Below, one piece after another: positions 1 through 5,676 of a stretch of 6,884 nucleotides of DNA (position 1 is its first letter; each line of letters starts with the position of its first letter). The notes beneath the pieces were generated by a model. It was not told where the DNA came from and searched no databases. It saw nothing but the letters and a program-made list of their open reading frames with translations. The position numbers and the translations under genes are program-made. The stretch is taken from NCBI GenBank assembly GCA_937915285.1, contig CALDNG010000491.1:1-6884 (forward strand). The letters run 5' to 3'. This stretch comes from an uncultured Desulfomonile sp. GTDB lineage: Bacteria; Desulfobacterota; Desulfomonilia; Desulfomonilales; Desulfomonilaceae.

Positions 1-1446
1 CTGGACCGCTTCGAGTGCTTCATGTCTGGAATTTATGATTCCCAGCGCCTGTTTTTCCTTTAGAGTTCGGAGTATGTAGCCGATCAGACGACCTTGGGAG
101 ATTTTAAAGATGCTCATCAGGTCATATCCGTCGAGATAGGGCTGAACAGGGTTCTGTTCGAGGGCAAACCGGGATTCAAGAATGCGTTTAACACCATCCA
201 GAGCCATTTGAAGGTGGCGCTGGTTTCTAGCCGGACCGTCAGAAGCCCTTAGGTCCGCGATGAATACAAGCGATAGAGCAATCACATCATCCTGGAAACG
301 ATCAAGTAGCCTGAATTTAAAACGTTTGGAAGGTTCTGTGGTGGTTAATGATCCCATCCGCATGTGGCCGCGAATGAGTAGAGAGACAAGCTCGTGTTCT
401 TTTTTGGAAAGCCTGAGTTTCTCGGCGTGATGATCAAAAATTAGGCCCGACCATTTTTCATGGCTGTAAAAATGAACTATCCCCTTGGCGTCCCTGGTAC
501 GGACGGCCGGTTTTCCAGAGTCATGGAACAGACATGCCAGCTTGATGAGCCAATATCGATTCCGACCAGGACAAACCTCAAAATCGAGGTAATCCCTTAT
601 GGTGTCCGAATGATCGCCAAAACAGCGCTCAGCTATGTCTTCCTTAAAAACCGTAAGGTTTTCCAATTGGCGAACACACTCAAGAGAGTGATCCCAAACA
701 TCGAGTCGGTGGTATCTGTTTTGCTGGCATCCTTTCATTGCCTCGACTTCAGGAAAGAGGGCGCTTACTAAAAGGATATCTTCCATTTTTTTCAGCACTT
801 CAGAAGCGTTTGGCTGAGACAGGATTAAAAAGAGTTCGTCCCGTATTCTCTCCCCTGCAACCCTTTTGAGTTCTCCCATGGACCCTTTGATTAGAGATAG
901 AAGTCCCTGATCCATAGAAAAGCCCAAGTGGCCTGCAAAGCGGTATGCTCTGAGTATTCGCAATGGGTCATCCTGGATCGAATTTTGCGAACATGCCCGG
1001 ATGACACGCCCTGTAATGTCGGCGAGACCATCTAGAGGATCATATATCTGCCGCAGTCCCGTCAGGGCAAAAGATGAAAGACTCACTGCAATTGCGTTTA
1101 CAGTGAAATCACGTCTCATCAGATCTTCATGGATCGTTTTGGCCTTGAAGGAGGATATATCCACAACGCCGAAAGGTGAGTCATTAATTATGATCCGGCC
1201 GCATCCATATTCTTCATCCAGCGGAGCAAAGGAAAAACCTGCGCCGAGTTGGCTACAGATATTCCTGGCGATCTCGAAGCCATTTCCGTGGACGGCGATA
1301 TCCATATCGGCAAAATTGCTTTTTCCGAGGAAATAATCCCGGATGAATCCCCCAACTATGTAGCTATCATCAGTGTTGGCTTCGACAAGTTCTATGACTT
1401 TTCTAACTGCAGGAGCGACCGAGTGGAAATAGTTCGAGTTGCGCAT
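1..1446 (-). CDS. Class II CCA tRNA nucleotidyltransferase / poly(A) polymerase family protein with HD domain (C-terminus cut by window edge)
   Basis: This enzyme family adds CCA, or part of it, or poly(A), to RNA 3' ends in the cytoplasm. The frame is open for 482 codons from ATG 1446 to base 1, so only the extreme C-terminus can be missing. Visible motifs, in order: GG-FIRD at residues 32-37; catalytic carboxylates D47 and D49 (ADMDIAV) and probably D96 (VVDIS); RRDFTVNAIA at 111-120; motif C-like D136..G140..D143 with R147 and R150; the nucleotide-template motif DDPLR at 159-163 followed by ILRAYRFA; and GERIRDEL at 198-205. An HD phosphohydrolase domain follows, with H253 and H308-D309 (LFHDSGKP). 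The start is chosen because an in-frame TGA lies 18 bases upstream and the next Met (M48) is inside the active site; the SD is weak. It lies 42 bp after the DUF3108 gene. Whether it adds CCA, CC, A or poly(A) cannot be decided from sequence alone. Confidence 0.93.
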   Translation of the reverse strand, partial: MRNSNYFHSVAPAVRKVIELVEANTDDSYIVGGFIRDYFLGKSNFADMDIAVHGNGFEIARNICSQLGAGFSFAPLDEEYGCGRIIINDSPFGVVDISSFKAKTIHEDLMRRDFTVNAIAVSLSSFALTGLRQIYDPLDGLADITGRVIRACSQNSIQDDPLRILRAYRFAGHLGFSMDQGLLSLIKGSMGELKRVAGERIRDELFLILSQPNASEVLKKMEDILLVSALFPEVEAMKGCQQNRYHRLDVWDHSLECVRQLENLTVFKEDIAERCFGDHSDTIRDYLDFEVCPGRNRYWLIKLACLFHDSGKPAVRTRDAKGIVHFYSHEKWSGLIFDHHAEKLRLSKKEHELVSLLIRGHMRMGSLTTTEPSKRFKFRLLDRFQDDVIALSLVFIADLRASDGPARNQRHLQMALDGVKRILESRFALEQNPVQPYLDGYDLMSIFKISQGRLIGYILRTLKEKQALGIINSRHEALEAVQ

Positions 1447-1488
1447 AATTCCATCAATCAGTCACGGTCGTGGGAAATCCGACCAATC

Positions 1489-2256
1489 TCAAAGTTGAGC
1501 GTGAATGAGTTCGAAGCGTATAACTCCTACAATGGGAGAAGATGTCAAGAGTAACGGAATTCTCCTTTGGTCATTTGAGACCCAAAGCTTTCCTGTGGCT
1601 ATCTCCTTCTGGTCTGAAGCTAGTTTTACGAGTCGCAAATCGAGCCTTACAGCGTCATGAGATCCAGATTTGATGTTAATCTGCTCTTGACCGTTTGGGC
1701 TCACGTAAAGGCGGGCCTTGTCCTTACCATCGAAAATGTCAACATAAAGAGGCCTTGCAAGGTCTTTCTGGCGGCGGAGCAGATAGACCGCTGAAATAGG
1801 ATCGTATAAACCGGTGACCTTTTCTGAATGAGACTCTACCTCATCCCCCTTGTGCTTGCTTACCTTGACCGAACTTGTCTGATGGTCAAAGTTCAGGTCG
1901 ACCACTTCACTTCGCAGGAGGTTCGATCTTAAATGAAATCTATAGGTCTCGGGCTGAAGAGTTTTGGCTGAAAAAGTCGCCTGAATCCGGCTCCATATTT
2001 CAACCAATGCCTTGAGAGCCCCGTCTGAGACGGCCTGGGCAGTTACATTCAGCTTCCCCGAGTTAGCCTTTGTAGTCACATCCCCGTGGCCGGCTTTACT
2101 ACCGTTCCAGGTTACTTCGTATTTCAGAAATTCTACCTGGTCCTTGGAATCAGCGAATGAATCATATGTGTAATGCAGAAGTACAGATATTACGAGGAAA
2201 AGTTGAAAACAGGATTTTCTGGTATTCGTTTTTCTACTCAACAGCAATTCTCTCAT
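1489..2256 (-). CDS. Periplasmic DUF3108 family protein
   Basis: Predicted exported protein of 255 residues and unknown biochemical function. A basic N-terminus and a hydrophobic stretch (FQLFLVISVLL) ending near SFA-DS look like a signal peptide. The mature part matches my memory of DUF3108: an early YEVTWNGSKAGHG segment, a central GLYDPISAVYLLRRQ, a VDIFDGKDKARLYV strand, and a closing KLWVSNDQRRIPLLLTSS...GVIRFEL. The pattern suggests a beta-rich lipid- or polymer-contacting fold, but that is inference. The start is uncertain. GTG 2331 would add 25 residues before the signal peptide. ATG 2256 puts the signal peptide near the N-terminus but has no clear SD. TTG 2241 has AGAGAG six bases upstream and gives an even cleaner signal peptide. 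It sits between the lipoprotein gene and the CCA enzyme gene and is probably co-transcribed with both. Confidence 0.8.
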   Translation of the reverse strand: MRELLLSRKTNTRKSCFQLFLVISVLLHYTYDSFADSKDQVEFLKYEVTWNGSKAGHGDVTTKANSGKLNVTAQAVSDGALKALVEIWSRIQATFSAKTLQPETYRFHLRSNLLRSEVVDLNFDHQTSSVKVSKHKGDEVESHSEKVTGLYDPISAVYLLRRQKDLARPLYVDIFDGKDKARLYVSPNGQEQINIKSGSHDAVRLDLRLVKLASDQKEIATGKLWVSNDQRRIPLLLTSSPIVGVIRFELIHAQL

Positions 2257-2356
2257 TGAAGGTTTGGGAAACTGTAGCGTAAAATGCGCCAAAGGAAACG
2301 TGAAAGGGTGTGGGCCGGCGTTCAACCGCACTAATGAGCAAGTTGAAGGTTAAAGC

Positions 2357-2821
2357 CTAATTTTGCTTGTATCTTCGCCAGTGAAACTTCTTGCTAACCT
2401 CAGGCATGGAAATCATTAGATTGTCGCCGTTGACCTGATACGGCCATTTGACAGTGTTGCCCGCGTCATCGGTAATCACGATCTGATCCCTGTCTACAGT
2501 GTATTTACCGGAGCGGCTCTTTGCCATGTCAGCGCTGTCCTTATCCATCCTGTTGAATATGACCTCTCCGTTGCCCGTAAATTCCAGTACAGTTCGAGTT
2601 GATTCCCTGGGTTTTTGTTCCTCACCCTTGTCATTAATCTGAAACATAAGTTCCCATTTATCGGTTAATCCACGATCAACTGGCGCAGCAGGAGAGTTTT
2701 CCGATGAGGCGTTTGAGTCCATTCGGGCGTTTTTCGGAAGTGAAGCCGTGAGACATGAGGCGCACGTTAATGCGCAAAGAGATGCGCAGATTAGATTTCG
2801 CAGGGTATATTTCAATGTCAC
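2357..2821 (-). CDS. Small predicted lipoprotein, lipocalin-like beta-rich domain
   Basis: A 154-residue protein that I do not recognise by name. The N-terminus has R8, a hydrophobic run and a Cys-rich end (LTCASC). C23, preceded by A-S, would be the lipidated Cys, although the -3 position is Cys instead of the usual Leu/Val/Ile; C20 (A-L-T-C) is an alternative. A Ser/Asn/Ala/Pro-rich linker (about 35-50) follows. The domain from W56 has the rhythm of lipocalin-like stress or copper-resistance-type domains: TVLEFTGNGEVIF, SGKYTVDRDQIVITD, VKWPYQVNGDNLMISM, ending in FHWRRY. The start is GTG; AGAGG seven bases upstream supports it. It lies 75 bp after the L,D-transpeptidase gene without an obvious terminator between, so co-expression and a shared envelope role are likely. 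Lipidation is probable but not certain. Confidence 0.74.
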   Translation of the reverse strand: MTLKYTLRNLICASLCALTCASCLTASLPKNARMDSNASSENSPAAPVDRGLTDKWELMFQINDKGEEQKPRESTRTVLEFTGNGEVIFNRMDKDSADMAKSRSGKYTVDRDQIVITDDAGNTVKWPYQVNGDNLMISMPEVSKKFHWRRYKQN

Positions 2822-2828
2822 AACTGAA

Positions 2829-2833
2829 CCTCT
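2829..2833 (-). promoter_or_regulatory. Ribosome binding site deciding the GTG start of the lipoprotein gene
   Basis: On the minus strand AGAGG stands seven bases before GTG 2821. No ATG lies near it in frame, so this site is the reason for accepting a GTG start. Confidence 0.6.
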
Positions 2834-2896
2834 GGAATCCGTTGAGCCGTTCGAATTGAAGCCTCTAGATGCTTAAACCGACCCATTGATTCCATC

Positions 2897-3892
2897 TTAC
2901 CACAGATTTCCCAATTCCCTTTGATCATTCTCTCGCAAAGCCACTGACGGCTGAGCGGGAGGCGAGTTTTGCTCATTGACCCCCGATGATGCGCTCTCAG
3001 GTTTGGTTGCGCTGGCGACCGCAGTCGGTTTGGCAATCGGGAATTCTCCCTTAACAAGCCTTGTGAGAAAACTGTTATCAATGATGATGCAGTAGGAGCC
3101 CACACTAAGAGTATGGAAAACGGCTTCAGCGTCATGCCAATCAAGTCCTAGGCAACCATGTGTCAGGCGTCCACCGGTAGCTTCAGCATAGTGTATGTAC
3201 CTTGCCCCGTCGTAAACCATCTTGTATCGGAAGAAACCCGGCACGCGCCTGTCTTCCCACCGCGCCGGTATTGGCTCGTTCTCTTCGACAAAATACCAGT
3301 CCGGCCTGATCCAGTCATCCACTGGTGTCTTGCTCTTGATGGGAAATATACCCACCGGTGTCTCAAATGCTCCAACGTGAGTCTTACCCTTGCCTATAGC
3401 CACCGGACCTATCCTAAGCAAACCACCGTTCCTGTCGTAAAGGTAAAACTGGAAATTCCTCTTGTCTATGACTACGAAAGCCTTACCGTTTCTGTTACGT
3501 ATAACGCTCGAAATATAACGGGCCTCCTGCATGACCTGCTGAACCTGCCCCTCATCATGCAGCCTGTGACCGTAATAGCTGTCATACATCTGGGGCTGTT
3601 GCTCCACCTGACGGTTTGCAGAGCCATGGTCAGCAGAGCGCGCCATCTGTTCCCGAAGAATGGCTTCTGCGTCCCTGTGATCGTACTGGAGATTCGCCAT
3701 GGGGTTGGCGCCATTCGGATAATATTGCGTGGTCGGTTGGGATTGATTTCCAAAATTCTGATATTGGTTGGTTCCAGGCCCGTATTGATAAGGCTGCTGA
3801 TAGTAGTTGTCATAATACTGCGCCTGAACAGGAACAGCAGTAAAGATTACCGCAGCAAGCCCAACCACTCTCTTAATCTTGTTCCACATCAT
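2897..3892 (-). CDS. Secreted L,D-transpeptidase (YkuD domain) with Tyr/Gln-rich linker
   Basis: The family cleaves peptidoglycan stem tetrapeptides with a catalytic Cys and forms 3-3 cross-links or attaches other acceptors, in the periplasm. A signal peptide (1-24, ending VQA) is followed by a low-complexity Tyr/Gln/Asn stretch (26-60) and an acidic/Gln-rich region to about 120. The YkuD domain spans about 137-272: KAFVVIDKRNFQFYLYD, then GPVAIGKGKTHVGAFETPVG, conserved H234, and catalytic T244-H245-G246-C247. A Pro/Ser/Ala-rich tail runs to 331. Two oddities: the residue two after the Cys is G249, where Arg or Asn is usual, and the H234-to-THGC spacing is short. GAGGG lies four bases before the first ATG (3892) and seven before the second (3889), so either Met may be used. 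It is the first gene of the leftward unit, behind a sigma-70-type promoter. Function as an L,D-transpeptidase is strongly supported; its acceptor (cross-link or protein anchor) is unknown. Confidence 0.93.
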   Translation of the reverse strand: MMWNKIKRVVGLAAVIFTAVPVQAQYYDNYYQQPYQYGPGTNQYQNFGNQSQPTTQYYPNGANPMANLQYDHRDAEAILREQMARSADHGSANRQVEQQPQMYDSYYGHRLHDEGQVQQVMQEARYISSVIRNRNGKAFVVIDKRNFQFYLYDRNGGLLRIGPVAIGKGKTHVGAFETPVGIFPIKSKTPVDDWIRPDWYFVEENEPIPARWEDRRVPGFFRYKMVYDGARYIHYAEATGGRLTHGCLGLDWHDAEAVFHTLSVGSYCIIIDNSFLTRLVKGEFPIAKPTAVASATKPESASSGVNEQNSPPAQPSVALRENDQRELGNLW

Positions 3893-3896
3893 TTAA

Positions 3897-3901
3897 CCCT
3901 C
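3897..3901 (-). promoter_or_regulatory. Ribosome binding site of the L,D-transpeptidase gene
   Basis: GAGGG on the minus strand, four bases before ATG 3892 and seven before ATG 3889. The spacing slightly favours the second ATG, which would shorten the protein by one residue. Confidence 0.6.
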
Positions 3902-3950
3902 ATCCCGATTAATTGCAGAGAAAGCCCATAATCCCTCTGAAATTATGTCT

Positions 3951-3979
3951 TGTATAGATTAAAAGAAATTACGTGTCAA
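3951..3979 (-). promoter_or_regulatory. Sigma-70-type promoter for the L,D-transpeptidase unit
   Basis: Reading the minus strand, a perfect -35 hexamer TTGACA (3979-3974) is followed by 17 bases and then TATACA (3956-3951), which matches four of six bases of the TATAAT consensus. The start of transcription would fall near 3944, giving a leader of about 50 bases before the L,D-transpeptidase. The element points at the only downstream gene on that strand and sits in an AT-rich intergenic region. No -24/-12 sigma-54 element (GG-N10-GC) was seen by eye here, so direct activation by the neighbouring NtrC-type regulator is not indicated. Confidence 0.66.
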
Positions 3980-3989
3980 TAAAAGCTGA

Positions 3990-4009
3990 GAACAGTAAAG
4001 AACAGTTAA
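3990..4009 (-). repeat. Tandem 10-bp repeat upstream of the -35 element, possible regulator site
   Basis: Two adjacent copies, plus strand GAACAGTAAA and GAACAGTTAA, differ at one position. On the minus strand they read TTAACTGTTC then TTTACTGTTC and end ten bases before the -35 hexamer. One-helical-turn periodicity in this position is typical for OmpR/PhoB-family winged-helix activators, but the protein is unknown and the match may be chance. Confidence 0.45.
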
Positions 4010-4282
4010 TGATAAAACTTAAAGTATCCGTTTAGAATATCTCGAAATAGCTCTCACTCGTTTGCCTGATCAAACAAAACGATCTGTCCAGGCCTGATAC
4101 AGTGATTAATCTTATTTAGAAAAGTCATGCGCCTAAAAAGTTCCATGTCACGGCCTAAATTGAAAGTGGGAATTTAATTCTTCCGTGAAGCGGCCAAGCC
4201 AGAAATGAACTGTTTGGAAATTATGAAAATGAAAATATAAGCTTCCTGCATTACATGGGATCGGCCAAAGCAAATGACGGGT

Positions 4283-5647
4283 TTATTCAGCTTGTATACC
4301 GTATTTTTTGAGTTTGTATTGTAAATTGCTCCTGGAAATACCGAGTATTTTTGCAGCCTGAGCCTGCACATTGCCGGACTGCTTGAGGGCATGGCGAATC
4401 ATCTTTTCCTCAATGGCGTCGAGAGTGTCCATAAGTCCGGAATCCATAGGGATAAAGGCGCCGCTTTCTTCGGGGACCCCGTAATGCTTCCTGATTTCAT
4501 TGGGGAGATCGGGCTTCTTTATGCTGGAACCCCTAGACATCACTAGCGCGCTCTCTATGACGTTTTCCAGTTCGCGTACATTGCCCGGCCAGTTGTAGGA
4601 ATATAATGACCTCATTGCATCAGGATCAACTTCCTTGATATCGCGCTGCAGCTTCCTGCAGTACTTGCTTACAAAATGAGCAATTAGAAAAGGAATGTCA
4701 GAACGCCGTTCTCGCAGTGGAGGGACATGGATATTGACCACATTGAGTCTAAAAAACAGATCCCCGCGGAAACGGCCTGCTTCAACTTCTTCTTTCAAGT
4801 CCTTGTTTGTGGCTGCTATCAACCGTACGTTGACCTTGATCTCCCGATTACCACCGACCCTTTGAAATTCCTGTTCCTGAAGGACCCTGAGAAGCTTTAC
4901 CTGGAGGTTTAAGGGCATTTCACCAACTTCGTCCAGAAAGAGGGTTCCTCCGTCAGCGTACTCGAATTTCCCCTCCTTCATGCCGACTGCCCCGGTAAAG
5001 GAGCCTTTTTCATGACCGAAAAGTTCCGATTCCAGCAAATTCTCGGGAATGGCCGCGCAGTTAAGCGAAACGAAAGGCGCCTTGTTCCTTGAAGAAGCCT
5101 TGTGCAAACCTCGGGCTATGAGTTCTTTTCCTGTTCCTGATTCTCCAGTAACCAAGACTGTGGTCGGAGTGTCAGCAACTCTTTTCATGACGGAGAACAC
5201 CCTTTTCATGGGCTCGGACTCTCCGATTATGTTACCCCACAGGTTGTCAAGTTCAGTCTCAAGCCGCCTGATGCTTTTGACGAGCTTTCTTTTCTCAACT
5301 CCCCTGGCCACTGCACGTTTTACGTCCTGATTGTCGAAAGGCTTTTGGATGTGGTCCAAAGCCCCTTTCTTCATAGCGTTCACGGCCTGGTCCACTTCAG
5401 CGAAGGCAGTCATAAGTATTACCGGCATGTCTGAGTCGATGTTCATTATCTTCTCAAGGAATTCGATGCCGGACATTCCAGGCATCTTTATGTCGCTCAA
5501 CACCGTGTCTATAGACTCGCGCTGAATGATCTCAAACCCCTCAATTGCGCTGGAAGCCGTCACTACATCATAACCTTCATCTATAAGAAGGTCCTCGAGC
5601 ACAAGCAGGTAATTCTTTTCATCGTCTACTATAAGAACTTTTGCCAT
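4283..5647 (-). CDS. Sigma-54-dependent response regulator, NtrC family
   Basis: A cytoplasmic transcription activator of 454 residues, the normal length for the family. The receiver domain (1-120) has D8-D9, phospho-acceptor D52 (VLSDIKMPGMSG), T80 and K102. The AAA+ sigma-54-interaction domain (about 138-372) has Walker A GESGTGKE (168-175), the sigma-54 contact loop as GSFTGA (215-220, Ser in place of the common Ala), Walker B GGTLFLDEV (233-241), arginines R293 and R300, and the sensor II segment GNVREL (355-360). A Fis-type helix-turn-helix closes the protein (about 408-451, NVQAQAAKILGISRSNLQYKL). On phosphorylation by its kinase it should oligomerise and drive ATP-dependent opening of sigma-54 promoters. 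It follows the kinase gene by 29 bp and is evidently its partner. ATG 5647 is at the natural start of the receiver fold; the SD is weak. Target genes are not evident here. The name (for example zraR/atoC-like) cannot be assigned with confidence. Confidence 0.97.
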   Translation of the reverse strand: MAKVLIVDDEKNYLLVLEDLLIDEGYDVVTASSAIEGFEIIQRESIDTVLSDIKMPGMSGIEFLEKIMNIDSDMPVILMTAFAEVDQAVNAMKKGALDHIQKPFDNQDVKRAVARGVEKRKLVKSIRRLETELDNLWGNIIGESEPMKRVFSVMKRVADTPTTVLVTGESGTGKELIARGLHKASSRNKAPFVSLNCAAIPENLLESELFGHEKGSFTGAVGMKEGKFEYADGGTLFLDEVGEMPLNLQVKLLRVLQEQEFQRVGGNREIKVNVRLIAATNKDLKEEVEAGRFRGDLFFRLNVVNIHVPPLRERRSDIPFLIAHFVSKYCRKLQRDIKEVDPDAMRSLYSYNWPGNVRELENVIESALVMSRGSSIKKPDLPNEIRKHYGVPEESGAFIPMDSGLMDTLDAIEEKMIRHALKQSGNVQAQAAKILGISRSNLQYKLKKYGIQAE

Positions 5648-5676
5648 TCTTGATGATCACAGTCCGTTGATATGAG

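Larger units (their letters stand above)
3893..4282. other. 390-bp intergenic region between the two-component operon and the envelope gene unit
   Basis: AT-rich, without a convincing gene on either strand. It holds the ribosome binding site, promoter and tandem repeat listed separately. It also contains a dyad GTTTG-N6-CAAAC (4060-4075), an 8-bp palindrome CAGGCCTG (4089-4096), and an AT-rich palindrome GAATTTAATTC (4170-4180). I looked for a GC-rich hairpin with a T-run after the response regulator stop (minus strand below 4283) and found none, so the end of that transcript is unresolved. Confidence 0.7.

Noticed and set aside
460..1554. Plus-strand frames of about 100 codons (460-771, 1001-1336, 1249-1554)
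   Set aside because: All are wholly or mostly antisense to the CCA-adding enzyme gene, whose motifs run continuously through this region.
2833..2894. 7-bp inverted repeat TGGAATC / GATTCCA flanking the gap before the lipoprotein gene, one arm touching its SD; possible translational control
   Set aside because: The 48-base loop and short arms are expected by chance fairly often in a gap of this size, and no further pairing extends the stem.
2818..3144. Minus-strand frame overlapping the transpeptidase C-terminus and ending in GTGA at the lipoprotein start; considered as a sign of a frameshift in the transpeptidase
   Set aside because: The annotated transpeptidase frame ends in a plausible Pro/Ser/Ala-rich tail with a TAA stop, while the other frame gives an unpatterned basic peptide.
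3158..3931. Long plus-strand open frame (257 codons) opposite the L,D-transpeptidase
   Set aside because: It lies almost entirely antisense to a gene with clear signal peptide, YkuD domain and catalytic motif. Its translation shows no recognisable domain.
4148..4188. TCACGG / CCGTGA pair around an AT-rich palindrome, considered as a terminator for the response regulator
   Set aside because: The stem is only six pairs with a 29-base loop and no T-run follows on the minus strand.
4174..4392. Minus-strand 72-codon frame spanning the response regulator end and intergenic DNA
   Set aside because: Half of it is out of frame within the conserved Fis-type helix-turn-helix of the regulator, and no SD or domain supports it.
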